From Casimicrobiaceae bacterium (GTDB lineage: Bacteria > Pseudomonadota > Gammaproteobacteria > Burkholderiales > Casimicrobiaceae): DNA of 64,000 bases. The notes under the pieces were generated by a model that saw nothing but the letters and a program-made list of their open reading frames with translations, had not been told where the DNA came from and searched no databases. Shown one piece after another: positions 53,985-62,848 of this stretch. The number at the start of each line of letters is the position of its first letter. The first letter of the stretch is position 1. The DNA lies in the NCBI GenBank assembly GCA_026646885.1, contig JAPKHK010000009.1, positions 62,001 through 126,000 of the forward strand, written 5' to 3'. A program made the position numbers and the translations under genes.

Positions 53985-55324
53985 TTGATGCCAAGCCGCT
54001 CCATGCGGTAACGCATCGCGCGAAACGTGATGCCCAAGAGCTTGGCCGCGGCAGTGCGGTTGAAGCGGGTCTTTTCCAGCGCTTCCAGGATGGCTTCCTT
54101 CTCCACTCGGTCGAGGTAATCCTGCAGGGGCCATTTCGAGCTTGGCGCCAGCGGCTCCTGAGCGGCTTCGCCCGGCGCGGGTGACAGATGCAGATCGTCC
54201 GCGGTAATGAGCTGGGGGTTGCCGGCTAGCGCCAGCGCGCGCTCCAACACGTTTTCCAGTTCGCGGACGTTACCTGGAAAGGCATAGTGCTGCAGCGCTT
54301 CAAGAGCTTCGGGCTGAAAGTCTGCCTGATCGCTGGCGGCCAACCGGCGCAGGATCGCGCGGGCGATTTCCGGGATGTCCTCGGCCATTTCGCGCAGGCT
54401 GGGCATCGCCAATTGAATCACGTTGAGGCGGTAGTACAAATCCTGCCTAAACTTTCCTGCCTCCACCAGCGCATCGAGCCTTTGGTGCGTGGCGCTGATA
54501 ATGCGGACATCCACCGGTTCTTCCTGGGTAGCACCGACCTTGCGCACCCGCTTTTCCTGGATGGCGCGCAGAAGCTTGACTTGCATGTTAAGGGGGAGAT
54601 CGGCGACTTCGTCGAGAAAAAGCGTGCCCCCGGTTGCTGCCTGGAAGAAGCCGTTGCGCTCGGCGTCCGCTCCGGTGAAGGCCCCCTTCTTGTAGCCGAA
54701 GAACTCCGATTCCATCAGTGTTTCCGGAATCGCGCCGCAATTGACCGGCACGAAGGGATGCGTGGCGCGGGGACCTTTTTCGTGAATGAGGCGCGCGGCA
54801 AGCTCCTTGCCGCTGCCGGATTCCCCGGTGATGTAGACTGGTGCCTGGCTACGCGCTAACTTTTCGATCAAGCGGCGCGCTTCGCGGATGGCCGGCGACT
54901 GTCCGAGCAATCCGGGCTCCGCGGAGGTGCCGGCCGGCGCGTGAGGCTGTGGAAGCTTGAGCGCGGTCTTGACCAGCGCTCGGAGTTGCTCAAGGCCGAC
55001 GGGCTTGGCCAGGTAGTCGAAAGCGCCAGCCTTCAGGGCGGCAACGGCGTTGGCGGTGTTGCCGTGCGCGGTGATCACCGCCACGGGGACATCCAGACCT
55101 TTTTGGCCGATGTGCTCCACGATGCGCAGACCCTCGCCGTCCGGCAGGCGCATGTCGGTCAAGCACAGATCGAAGTGCGCGCTATCGAGCGCCGCGAGCG
55201 CCGCCGCCACAGTCTGGGACCGGGATACCTCGAGCCCCATGCGCAGGAGCGTTAGCTCCAAGAGTTCGAGGATGTCGGCCTCGTCATCGACCAGCAATAC
55301 GCGCCGACTCCGTAGCTTACTCAT
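53981..55324 (-). CDS. pilR: sigma-54-dependent response regulator PilR
   Basis: 447 residues. The receiver domain has phospho-Asp57 in LCLTDMRLPDGEG. The AAA+ domain has Walker A GESGSGKE, the sigma-54 contact loop KGAFTGAD, Walker B GGTLFLDEVADLP and the R-finger region ENVLERALALAG. The C-terminal Fis-type helix-turn-helix is NRTAAAKLLGITFRAMRYRMERLGI. With the adjacent kinase it is PilS-PilR, which activates the pilin gene pilA. pilA is not in the window. Confidence 0.9.
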   Translation of the reverse strand: MSKLRSRRVLLVDDEADILELLELTLLRMGLEVSRSQTVAAALAALDSAHFDLCLTDMRLPDGEGLRIVEHIGQKGLDVPVAVITAHGNTANAVAALKAGAFDYLAKPVGLEQLRALVKTALKLPQPHAPAGTSAEPGLLGQSPAIREARRLIEKLARSQAPVYITGESGSGKELAARLIHEKGPRATHPFVPVNCGAIPETLMESEFFGYKKGAFTGADAERNGFFQAATGGTLFLDEVADLPLNMQVKLLRAIQEKRVRKVGATQEEPVDVRIISATHQRLDALVEAGKFRQDLYYRLNVIQLAMPSLREMAEDIPEIARAILRRLAASDQADFQPEALEALQHYAFPGNVRELENVLERALALAGNPQLITADDLHLSPAPGEAAQEPLAPSSKWPLQDYLDRVEKEAILEALEKTRFNRTAAAKLLGITFRAMRYRMERLGIN

Positions 55325-55330
55325 AGGACC

Positions 55331-56941
55331 TCATTTGTTTTCTCCCGCCTGAGCAACGATCCTAAACAGCGCGCCCGGGCCACCGCGCTCCACCAGTTCC
55401 AGCGAGGCGCCGTTCGCCTCGGCTAGCTGTCTCGCGACATAAAGACCCAGTCCGGTACCGCCGGGGCGAGTGGTGAAGAACGGCTCGAAAAGCTGCGCGC
55501 GATTCCCGATGGGCACGCCCTCGCCGTCGTCCTGGACTTCCAATATTACATGACCCGGACTGTAACCGGGGCGCGCTGAAACACGCACGCTCCCCTCTGC
55601 CTGCTTGCTGTGTTGCCAGGCGTTGCGCAACAGGTTCCAGAGAATTTGATTGAGATGCCCGCGGTCGAACCGGATACACGGCGAGCCATTCACCACAACC
55701 ATCAGCTTGCCTGCGGCGATGCCTTCCACCTGTGCGACTTCGTCGGCCACGCTGGTCAAAAAGGGGCTCAGGTCGAAATTCTCTGCCTGCACTCGGTCAC
55801 GGCGATTGAGCTCCAGCACGTCACTCACGATGCGGTTGATACGCGTGGCGTTGGTGTGAATGATCCCGACCAGGCGATTCTCGGTCTCCGGAAATTCTGA
55901 ATTCTCTTGCAGAAGCTCGGCGGCGTGATTGATTGCCGAGAGAGGATTGCGCACTTCGTGCGCGATGTTCGCGGTCAAGCGGCCAAGTGCCGCCAGCTTC
56001 AGCTGCTGCGCCTGCGCTTGGGCGCGACCCAAATCCTCAAGAAAGATGATTGCGCCGAATTCGCGTTTCTTCCCCACCGGCATGATACGCACGCGCAATA
56101 GGCGTTGCGTACCTTGCACTGTCAGCGGCTTCCCTTCCTCCCAGGCGTGGTGGAGCCAATCTGCCCAGTAGCTCGCGAGCGTCGCCGAAAAGCGCGTCAG
56201 GGGGACGCCGTCGGCGGCTTTGCCGAAAATGCCGAGGAGCCGCTCCGCCTGGGCATTGTGACTACGCACGACTGAATTGCCATCCACCACCAGCACGCCG
56301 TCCTGCATGTCTTGGATGATGAGCTGGTTCACTTGTTCCAAGCTTGCCAGGTCCACGCCCCGCTGTGCGGCGAGCTGTTCGCTGGCCTGAGTGTAGCGCC
56401 CGAGCAATATGCCCAGAACCGACGTGGCAAAGAAGCCGAGGCCGATTAGTCCAGTCTGAAAAATTACCGACGAGTCACCGCGGCCCTGCCAGACGTGGAA
56501 GGCATCGCCGCCAAGCAGCACGACACTCGGTACGGCGGCGAAGAGCAAGGCGAGGCGATCTCGCACCAACCAGCCATATCCGGCGAGGGTGGGATAGAGA
56601 ACGATACCCAGTGAATGTGTAATGCCGCCGCTAGCCTCCATCAAGAGGGCAATGAGCACTGCATCGGCGCCCACCATGCCGGCGAGGCCGCGCGGCGCGA
56701 TCTCCTTGGTCTGCCTCAGCCGCCAATAGATGCCGATACCCATGGCGAGGTAGACGAGCGCCAATCCGGCAAAGGCGGCGAAGTACTTGAGCGGGAACAG
56801 GCCGAGGTCAGCCGCCGAGGCGATGATCAGGAACAACCCGCCACAGCCGAGGCGGTAGAGATTGAGCAGCGCAAGAACACGCTGCGCTCGATCCGGAAAC
56901 TCGCCGGAAGCGGTGTCGCCCCGAAGCACGATGGTGGCCAT
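55331..56941 (-). CDS. pilS: sensor histidine kinase PilS
   Basis: 536 residues with about six N-terminal membrane helices (residues 25-180), the linker GVDLASLEQVNQLIIQDMQ found in PilS, a PAS domain (GVLVVDGNSVVRSHNAQAERLLG), and the kinase core with His328 in NIAHEVRNPLSAINHAAELL. The ATPase boxes are ILWNLLRNAWQHS, VQDDGEGVP and GTGLGLYVARQL. It starts an operon with pilR (6-nt gap) and ampD. PilS senses pilin in the membrane; that role is inferred from family. Confidence 0.9.
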   Translation of the reverse strand: MATIVLRGDTASGEFPDRAQRVLALLNLYRLGCGGLFLIIASAADLGLFPLKYFAAFAGLALVYLAMGIGIYWRLRQTKEIAPRGLAGMVGADAVLIALLMEASGGITHSLGIVLYPTLAGYGWLVRDRLALLFAAVPSVVLLGGDAFHVWQGRGDSSVIFQTGLIGLGFFATSVLGILLGRYTQASEQLAAQRGVDLASLEQVNQLIIQDMQDGVLVVDGNSVVRSHNAQAERLLGIFGKAADGVPLTRFSATLASYWADWLHHAWEEGKPLTVQGTQRLLRVRIMPVGKKREFGAIIFLEDLGRAQAQAQQLKLAALGRLTANIAHEVRNPLSAINHAAELLQENSEFPETENRLVGIIHTNATRINRIVSDVLELNRRDRVQAENFDLSPFLTSVADEVAQVEGIAAGKLMVVVNGSPCIRFDRGHLNQILWNLLRNAWQHSKQAEGSVRVSARPGYSPGHVILEVQDDGEGVPIGNRAQLFEPFFTTRPGGTGLGLYVARQLAEANGASLELVERGGPGALFRIVAQAGENK

Positions 56942-56968
56942 CGCCTGTGCCTCCGTGCGCTTGGCCGC

Positions 56969-57202
56969 TCAGTGGGGGTCTGGATTGCAGGCCGGATCGC
57001 GGCAATAAGGCTTGCCAGCCAGCAGTTGGGCTTCGCTGCGCGGCAGGTATACGCCGCAATGCGTGCACCGCACCATCTTTTCGTCCGCCGGGGGCTCGGA
57101 ACGGGGTGCCTGCTGCCGCTGCCCGGCGGTCTTGGCGCTCAGCAGCCGCACCGCGAACAGTACCGCAAATATACCGATGATCAAGAGGATGATCTTACCC
57201 AT
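56969..57202 (-). CDS. PP0621-family small membrane protein with zinc ribbon
   Basis: 77 residues. One membrane helix (IILLIIGIFAVLFAVRLL), then a Pro/Gln-rich linker and a four-cysteine metal site (VRCTHCGVYLPRSEA...KPYCRDPAC). The order helix, basic linker, C-x-x-C-G, C-x4-C matches PP0621-type proteins, which have no known function and commonly sit upstream of pilS, as here (27 nt). Their topology puts the metal site in the cytoplasm. Confidence 0.82.
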   Translation of the reverse strand: MGKIILLIIGIFAVLFAVRLLSAKTAGQRQQAPRSEPPADEKMVRCTHCGVYLPRSEAQLLAGKPYCRDPACNPDPH

Positions 57203-57244
57203 GACTGGTCTGCGCCCAGGTGCGAAAGTGGGATCCGCCGCAGT

Positions 57245-58657
57245 TTACAGCAGTTTGCCTGGGTTCATGAGCCCATGGGGGTCCAGCGCCTGCTTGATGC
57301 GTCCCATCAGCTCCATCTCGAGCGCACTCTTGTAGCGCTTGATTTCGTCGCGTTTGAGTTGTCCGAGGCCGTGCTCGGCGCTGATGCTGCCACCCAGGCG
57401 GGCGACGAGGTCGTGCACCACCCGATTTACCGCGGGAGTGGCCGCGAGCAGGGCGGTGTTGTCCGTGCCTGCCGGCATGGAGAGGTTGTAGTGCAGATTA
57501 CCATCGCCCAGATGGCCAAAGACCACGATGCGCACGCCCGGGTAGTCCTGGGTCAAGGCCAAGCCTGCCAGCGCGAGAAATTCCGGGATGCGGGAAATCG
57601 GCAGCGCCACGTCGTGTTTGATGCTGAAGCCTTCGCGTTTTTGCGCCTCCGAGATCGATTCACGCAGCTGCCAGAACGCTTCGGCTTGTGCCTGCGACTG
57701 GGCGATCAGCGCGTCCGCGATCTCGCCGACATCGGCCGCTTCGGCCAGAGCAGTCTCCAGTTTGGCCACCAGATCCGCGTCAGCGAGGCTATCTTCAACC
57801 TGGATCAGCACATACCAGGGATGGCCGGGCAAAGGATCACGCCGCTGCGGCACCTGTCGGGTGACCAGTTCCACACAGACGCGAGCGACCAGTTCAAAGC
57901 CGCAGAGCCGGTCTCCCAAAGCTCCGCGCAGCCGCCCGAGAAGCTGCAAGGCGGCGGCCGTGGTTGGCAGCGCGGCCCACGCGGTGGCGCTCGCGCGCGG
58001 CTGCGGGTAGAGCTGCAGGACCGCTGCCGTGATCACCCCTAGGGTGCCTTCGGCGCCGATGAACAAGTGTTTCAGGTCATAGCCAGTATTGTCCTTGCGC
58101 AAGGCACGTAGACCATTCCAGACTCGCCCGTCCGGCAGCACGACTTCGAGACCAAGCGCGAGCTGGCGGGCGTTACCGTAGCGCAGCACGGCTGTGCCAC
58201 CGGCGTTAGTGGAAAGGTTTCCGCCGATTTGCGCACTGCCTTCGGCGGCGAGCGACAAAGGGAAGCGCAGTCCGGCGGCGGTGGCGGCTTCTTGCACCGC
58301 GTGCAGAGTCGCCCCGGCCTCCACGGTGAGCGTGGCGTTGGCCACGTCGATCGACCGCACGCGATCGAGACGAGCCAGGCAAATCACCAGTTCGGGCTGT
58401 TCCCCCCGTGGCGTGGCACCCCCGCACAATCCTGTGTTGCCGCCCTGCGGTACCACCGCGACCTGCTCGCGCGCGCACAAGGCGACCAGTGCGGCGACCT
58501 CTTCGGTATTCGACGGACGCGCGACGGCAAGCGCTCTGCCCTGGTAGCGACCACGCCAATCCTGGCAATATGGCGCGGTGGCTTCGTCAATCAGAACATG
58601 GGCAGCGCCGACGATTTCGGCGATGCCGTCCAGAAAGGCCTTTGAACACACATTCAT
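57245..58657 (-). CDS. FAD-binding oxidoreductase (D-2-hydroxyacid dehydrogenase, D2HGDH/GlcD type)
   Basis: 470 residues of the vanillyl-alcohol-oxidase fold. The FAD domain includes VVPQGGNTGLCGGATPRG, then IGGNLSTNAGGTAVLRYGNAR and GAEGTLGVITAAVLQLYPQP. The C-terminal cap has VFGHLGDGNLHYN, with metal-site histidines, and GSISAEHGLGQLKRDE. This is closest to D-2-hydroxyglutarate dehydrogenase and GlcD-like flavoproteins. No glcE or glcF is adjacent, so a stand-alone D-2-hydroxyacid dehydrogenase is likely. It is divergent from phaM, with a 38-nt spacer. Confidence 0.85.
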   Translation of the reverse strand: MNVCSKAFLDGIAEIVGAAHVLIDEATAPYCQDWRGRYQGRALAVARPSNTEEVAALVALCAREQVAVVPQGGNTGLCGGATPRGEQPELVICLARLDRVRSIDVANATLTVEAGATLHAVQEAATAAGLRFPLSLAAEGSAQIGGNLSTNAGGTAVLRYGNARQLALGLEVVLPDGRVWNGLRALRKDNTGYDLKHLFIGAEGTLGVITAAVLQLYPQPRASATAWAALPTTAAALQLLGRLRGALGDRLCGFELVARVCVELVTRQVPQRRDPLPGHPWYVLIQVEDSLADADLVAKLETALAEAADVGEIADALIAQSQAQAEAFWQLRESISEAQKREGFSIKHDVALPISRIPEFLALAGLALTQDYPGVRIVVFGHLGDGNLHYNLSMPAGTDNTALLAATPAVNRVVHDLVARLGGSISAEHGLGQLKRDEIKRYKSALEMELMGRIKQALDPHGLMNPGKLL

Positions 58658-58695
58658 TGGGGCATAATACTTTAATTCGTTTCGAGGATGAGGCC

Positions 58696-59049
58696 ATGAC
58701 CCAGCAGTTCACGCCCGAAGAGGCCTTCGATTTTCTGCAAAAGATGTGGAACCCGCTTGCCTTCGGAATGGCGGGAATGAACCCTGCCGCGGTGCTGTCT
58801 GGGATGCCTGGGATGCCCAACCTGAGCGGGCCGGCGGGCATGATGCCGACGCTCGACCCGGCCGAAATCGAGCGCAAGATTCAGGAGCTAAAGGTCGTGG
58901 AGAACTGGCTGGCCATGAACGTCACACTTTTGCAGACCACCATCAAAACACTCGAATTGCAGAAAGTCTCACTTGAAGCGCTGCGTGCTGCTCACACGCC
59001 AACGCCGGACGGGGGCAGTAGCAAGGGCGCCAAAGCAAAGAAGGCTTGA
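58696..59049 (+). CDS. PhaM-family polyhydroxyalkanoate granule regulator
   Basis: 117 residues from ATG 58696 with GAGG just upstream. EEAFDFLQKMWNPL, a Met/Gly-rich linker (SGMPGMPNLSGPAGMMPTL), DPAEIERKIQELKVVENWLAMNV, and a long coiled coil LLQTTIKTLELQKVSLEAL match PhaM of PHB-forming betaproteobacteria. The Lys/Ala-rich tail SKGAKAKKA corresponds to the DNA-binding end. PhaM activates PHB synthase PhaC and attaches granules to the nucleoid. It implies this host stores PHB, although no phaC is in the window. Confidence 0.85.
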   Translation: MTQQFTPEEAFDFLQKMWNPLAFGMAGMNPAAVLSGMPGMPNLSGPAGMMPTLDPAEIERKIQELKVVENWLAMNVTLLQTTIKTLELQKVSLEALRAAHTPTPDGGSSKGAKAKKA

Positions 59050-59111
59050 ATCTACGCGGCGGGTGTGGGGCGCGAGGCTACCCGCGCTCTTTGGACTCGT
59101 GCTAACATCCG

Positions 59112-59325
59112 CCAAGCTTCAGGTGTCCCGAGAGCATTCGCTCGAGGGATGAAACGGGAAACCGGTGCGTGCCGCGAATCATTGCTCGCGACAATTCCGG
59201 TGCTGCCCCCGCAACGGTAAGCGAGAACGAGACGGCGACACGCCACTGCGCCCTGAGCGCGGGAAGGCGCCGGCTCGGAAGCCCTCGAGCTTCGCTCGCC
59301 AGCCCGGAGACCGGCCTGCGGCATG
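59112..59325 (+). promoter_or_regulatory. cobalamin riboswitch
   Basis: Conserved elements are in order: CAGGTG near 59120, GAAACGGGAAACCGGTG (59151-59167), the B12 box GCTGCCCCCGCAACGGTA (59202-59219), and the CCCGGAGACCGGCC element (59303-59316). The 160 nt from there to the GGAGGAA ribosome site of the next gene would hold the expression platform. It should shut off the btuM-cobUTC operon when adenosylcobalamin is plentiful. Confidence 0.95.
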
Positions 59326-59484
59326 GTGTCGGCATTGCGGCGGGCAATGCGTGAGCAGTCGCCTTGTCCGGGTGCCTACTCCTGCATGGCCGCGCGCAGC
59401 CGGCAATGGGCTCGTGCGCGGGTGCGCGCGCGGGCGAAGGGCGCGATGGCTGTGCCGAGCGCCTGAATCGGAGGAACACAGCAC

Positions 59485-60063
59485 ATGATTCGCCTCGATG
59501 CGCGCCAGCAATGGCTGATTCTGACCACTCTCGCCCTGCTGATGGCAGTGACCCGAAGCCACCACTTCGCCACACTCAATTTCCTGCCCGATGCCAGTTG
59601 GGCTGCCTTCTTCGCCGCTGGATTCTATGCGCGCAGCGTGCTTGCGCTGCCGCTGCTGCTGACTGTCGCTGCGCTTGCCGACGCGGTGGCGATCGGCGTG
59701 GTTGGCGTGTCGGGCTTCTGTGTGAGCTGGTCCTACCCCTTGCTTATTCCCGCATATGCCGCGCTATGGTGGGGCGGGCGCTGGTTCAGCCGGCGCGCGG
59801 CGTTGTCCTGGTGTTCTTTGGCGTTGCTGGGGGGCGCGGCGGCAGTGGCGGCGTTTGTCGCCGAACTGATTGCCAGCGGCAGCTTCTATGTTCTGAGCGG
59901 CGTCGTCGCCGATCCCTCATGGTTGGGATTCGGGCAGACCCTGGTGCGCTATTTTCCGCTATCGTTCCTCAATTTTTCGCGCTATCTCGGCCTTATCGCC
60001 GGATTACACGGCGTGCTGGCCATTTTGCGCCAGCCGGCCCCGGGCAAAGCGCCGAACGCCTGA
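59485..60063 (+). CDS. btuM: BtuM-like solitary cobalamin transporter
   Basis: 192 residues, about six membrane helices (from WLILTTLALLMAV to the C-terminal LGLIAGLHGVLAIL), with GGAGGAA 8 nt before the ATG. It is the first gene after the cobalamin riboswitch. Topology, size and a single mid-helix cysteine, Cys79 in GVVGVSGFCVSWSYP, fit BtuM, the ECF-type S-component that imports B12 without an ECF module and uses a conserved cysteine (Cys80 in the Thiobacillus protein) as cobalt ligand. Assignment to BtuM is inference from these features; another cobalamin-regulated permease is the alternative. cobU starts 1 nt after the stop. Confidence 0.75.
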   Translation: MIRLDARQQWLILTTLALLMAVTRSHHFATLNFLPDASWAAFFAAGFYARSVLALPLLLTVAALADAVAIGVVGVSGFCVSWSYPLLIPAYAALWWGGRWFSRRAALSWCSLALLGGAAAVAAFVAELIASGSFYVLSGVVADPSWLGFGQTLVRYFPLSFLNFSRYLGLIAGLHGVLAILRQPAPGKAPNA

Positions 60064-60064
60064 G

Positions 60065-60595
60065 GTGCGCACGCTGATATTGGGCGGCGTGCGCTCGGGC
60101 AAGAGCCGCCTTGCCGAAGCGCGCGCGCGGGCGAGCGGGCGCGAGGTGGTTTACGTCGCCACGGCGCAGGGCTTGGATGAAGCGATCGGCGCGCGTATCG
60201 CGACGCATCGCAGCCATCGCCCAGCGACCTGGCGTACCGTGGAAGAGCCTCTCGCTTTGGCCACGGTGCTCGCGCGCGAAGCCTTGCCACAGCGCCTGCT
60301 CTTGGTGGAGTGTTTGACGCTGTGGCTCACCAACCTGCTGCTCGCTCCCGGGGAGCGACAGGAGATCGAGTGCGCTGCCATGCTCGAAATCTTGCCGCAA
60401 TTGCCGGGAGAGATACTGCTGGTCGGCAACGAGAGCGGCTGGGGCGTGATTCCCGCCGGAGAATTGTCCCGACGCTATCTCGATGTCGCCGGAACGCTGC
60501 ATCAGCGCCTGGCCCAGCAGTGCGAGCGCGTGCTGCTGGTGGTCGCCGGCTTGCCTCATTACCTGAAAGGAGAACCATGGCCAGCGCTTGGATAA
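60065..60595 (+). CDS. cobU: adenosylcobinamide kinase / adenosylcobinamide-phosphate guanylyltransferase
   Basis: 176 residues from GTG 60065. The kinase P-loop is [14 protein letters not shown]. The active-site His of guanylylation is in [19 protein letters not shown], and the [13 protein letters not shown] and [18 protein letters not shown] segments are typical. It phosphorylates adenosylcobinamide and then adds GMP, activating it for nucleotide-loop assembly. It overlaps cobT by 19 nt. Confidence 0.95.
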   Translation: MRTLILGGVRSGKSRLAEARARASGREVVYVATAQGLDEAIGARIATHRSHRPATWRTVEEPLALATVLAREALPQRLLLVECLTLWLTNLLLAPGERQEIECAAMLEILPQLPGEILLVGNESGWGVIPAGELSRRYLDVAGTLHQRLAQQCERVLLVVAGLPHYLKGEPWPALG

Positions 60596-61629
60596 AGTCG
60601 CCGCCGCGCCCAATCAACCATCACGCGGCTGAGGCCGCACGCCTGCGCCAAGCGGAGTTGACCAAGCCGCCTGGAGCGCTGGGCGAACTGGAGCGACTTG
60701 CCATTCGCTTGGCGGGCCTGCAGGGGCGCACGCGCCCGCAAGTGACCAGCGCCTGGATCAGCGTTTTCGCCGGGGACCACGGGGTGGCCGCCGAAGGCGT
60801 ATCGGCGTTTCCGCAAGCCGTCACTGCGGAAATGATCAAGAACTTCGCCCAAGGTGGCGCCGCGATCAGTGTATTGGCGAGACACCTGGGAGCCACCCTG
60901 GAAGTGATCGACCTCGGCACGGTCGGCGGTCTCGACCCGGTGCCTGGGGTGCGCCACCTTCACCTGGGGCGCGGCACCGCCAATCTCGCGCGCGAACCGG
61001 CGATGAATGAAGCCCAGATCGCCGCCGCTCTCGCCGAGGGACGCGCGGCGGTGTTGCGGGCGCTCGCTGCTGGCGCGGAGATTTTCATCGGCGGCGAAAT
61101 GGGCATCGCCAATACCACGGCGGCGGCAGCGCTATCCTGTGCGCTACTGGGCGCAAGTGCGGCCCAGCTGGCCGGCCCCGGTGCCGGGCTCGACGCCGCG
61201 GGGGTGGCCAGAAAGTGCCAAGTGATCGAGCATGCGCTCGCCCGGCATGCGCTTGCATCCAGCGACCCGCACGAGGCGCTGCGCTGCCTCTCCGGCTTCG
61301 AAATCGCCGCCTTGGCCGGCGCGTTCGTGGCTTGCGCCCAGGAGGGCCTGCCGGTTCTGGTGGACGGCTTCATCGCCAGTAGTGCAGCCCTCGCCGCCGA
61401 ACGACTCTGCCCCGGATCGAGCGAATATTTCGTGTTCGGTCATGCGTCGGCCGAGCCGGGGCACGCACGGCTCTTGCAAGCCTTCCGCCAAGGGCCGATC
61501 CTAAGCCTCGGCATGCACCTGGGTGAAGGCAGCGGAGCGGCGGCGGCGCTGCCCATCCTGCGCCTCGCCTGCGCCCTGCATGGTGGCATGGCGACTTTTG
61601 CCGAAGCGGCCGTGTCCAATAAATCGTGA
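60577..61629 (+). CDS. cobT: nicotinate-nucleotide--dimethylbenzimidazole phosphoribosyltransferase
   Basis: 350 residues from ATG 60577, with AAAGGAG 4 nt upstream inside the end of cobU. CobT makes alpha-ribazole phosphate from nicotinate mononucleotide and dimethylbenzimidazole. Motifs are [45 protein letters not shown], the [14 protein letters not shown] catalytic-region segment and [13 protein letters not shown] at the C-terminus with the catalytic Glu region. The stop overlaps cobC by GTGA. Confidence 0.95.
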   Translation: MASAWIKSPPRPINHHAAEAARLRQAELTKPPGALGELERLAIRLAGLQGRTRPQVTSAWISVFAGDHGVAAEGVSAFPQAVTAEMIKNFAQGGAAISVLARHLGATLEVIDLGTVGGLDPVPGVRHLHLGRGTANLAREPAMNEAQIAAALAEGRAAVLRALAAGAEIFIGGEMGIANTTAAAALSCALLGASAAQLAGPGAGLDAAGVARKCQVIEHALARHALASSDPHEALRCLSGFEIAALAGAFVACAQEGLPVLVDGFIASSAALAAERLCPGSSEYFVFGHASAEPGHARLLQAFRQGPILSLGMHLGEGSGAAAALPILRLACALHGGMATFAEAAVSNKS

Positions 61630-62201
61630 GCGTCGCCATCGCCTTGTTGCGCCATGGCGAGACCGGCGCACGAGGGTTTCGTGGGCGCAGCGACGACGCG
61701 CTCACAGCGTTGGGCTTCGACCAAATGGGTGCGGCGGTTGCAGGTTCGGGATCGTGGAGCTACGTATTGAGCTCCCCGCTGCGCCGCTGCGCGGATTTTG
61801 CCCGGGCGTTCGCCGCGGAACGGCAGCTGCCTTGCACCGTCGATGCGCGCCTCCAGGAACTCGACTTTGGTGCCTGGGAAGGGCGCACCAACGAGCAACT
61901 GCTACGCGAAGACGCCGTGGCGCTACAGGCCTTTTGGGCTGATCCGTGGAGATACGCGCCCACGGGCGGGGAGAGCCTCCTCGTCTTTGCGGAGCGGGTG
62001 TTTGCCGCGCTTGCCGATCTGGCGCGACAGGATCTTCCTGGGCGCGGCTTGGTGGTAACCCACGGTGGAGTGATACGCCTCTGTCTCGCCAAGGCGCGCG
62101 GCCGGATGGGGGGCGACTTGGCCACCATGGTGGTCACGCACGGAACGTTATGCCCCCTTCGGCTTGAAGAAGGTCCGCAAGGGCTGAGCCTGACAGAGTA
62201 G
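61626..62201 (+). CDS. cobC: alpha-ribazole phosphatase (histidine phosphatase family)
   Basis: 191 residues from GTG 61626 (GTGA overlap with the cobT stop). The histidine phosphatase motif LLRHGET with phospho-His, [29 protein letters not shown] and the second catalytic His in [13 protein letters not shown] are clear. CobC removes the phosphate from alpha-ribazole or adenosylcobalamin 5'-phosphate. It is the last gene of the operon, and the expected cobS (cobalamin synthase) does not follow. Confidence 0.9.
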   Translation: MSVAIALLRHGETGARGFRGRSDDALTALGFDQMGAAVAGSGSWSYVLSSPLRRCADFARAFAAERQLPCTVDARLQELDFGAWEGRTNEQLLREDAVALQAFWADPWRYAPTGGESLLVFAERVFAALADLARQDLPGRGLVVTHGGVIRLCLAKARGRMGGDLATMVVTHGTLCPLRLEEGPQGLSLTE

Positions 62202-62248
62202 CGCATTGCGTCAACGTTCCCCGCCTGAGGCATTTTCATAGGGTGCGT

Positions 62249-62262
62249 TTGATCGGCGTCAA
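62249..62262 (+). promoter_or_regulatory. FNR/Anr-type box
   Basis: TTGAT-CGGC-GTCAA, one mismatch from the FNR consensus TTGAT-N4-ATCAA. It is centred about 74 nt upstream of the next ATG, which suits activation at a start site near 62297. Found by eye only. Confidence 0.55.
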
Positions 62263-62329
62263 CGCCCTGCGCGCTCATCTGCGGAAAATGCACCAGAGAG
62301 GTTGATTTCCCCCCGAGAAGGAGGCGAGC

Positions 62330-62842
62330 ATGGCCAACGAGACCACGCCGACGGCGACGCCCGTGCGATCGAGAGTCGTCCGTAAAGATCCCCTCACGCC
62401 CCGCAGCACCGACAGCTATCGAGCCAGCAGCAAAGCTGGTGGCGCGACGCGCTGTCCCGAATGTGGGGCGGTCTACCAGGCAGGTCGCTGGTGCTGGCTG
62501 CCCAAAGCCAATCCGGTCCACGAACAACGCTGCCCGGCTTGTCAGCGTCTTCACGATCACCAGCCGGCGGGTTATCTGCGGCTCACGGGTAGCTTTCTCG
62601 AGGAACACGAGTCGGAATTTGTGGCGCTCGTGCACAATATCGAGGTGGCTGAACGCAAGGAGCACCCCTTGCAGCGAATCATGGCGATCGAAAGAACTCG
62701 GCCCGGGGAAATGCTCATTACCACGACCGATCACCACCTCGTCCGACGCCTGGGCGAAGCGATCAGATCAAGCTTTCAAGGCGAAATCGATTTTAAGTAC
62801 GGGCCGGACGAGAATCTGGTGCGGGCGGAGTGGTCACGCTGA
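62330..62842 (+). CDS. BCAM0308-family zinc-ribbon protein
   Basis: 170 residues with GAAGGAGG before the ATG. A basic N-terminus (RSRVVRKDPLTPRSTDSYR) precedes a CPECGAVYQAGRW ... RCPACQRLHDHQPAGYLRL zinc ribbon resembling the one of NMD3-type ribosome-export proteins. An alpha/beta C-terminal part follows with RIMAIERTRPGEMLITTTDHHLVRRLGEAIRSSFQGEIDFKYG. The family is named after a gene of the Burkholderia low-oxygen-activated locus. The upstream FNR-type box and the following phosphoribosyltransferase fit that setting. Molecular function is unknown, but an RNA or ribosome role is possible. Confidence 0.82.
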   Translation: MANETTPTATPVRSRVVRKDPLTPRSTDSYRASSKAGGATRCPECGAVYQAGRWCWLPKANPVHEQRCPACQRLHDHQPAGYLRLTGSFLEEHESEFVALVHNIEVAERKEHPLQRIMAIERTRPGEMLITTTDHHLVRRLGEAIRSSFQGEIDFKYGPDENLVRAEWSR

Positions 62843-62848
62843 GCGTCC

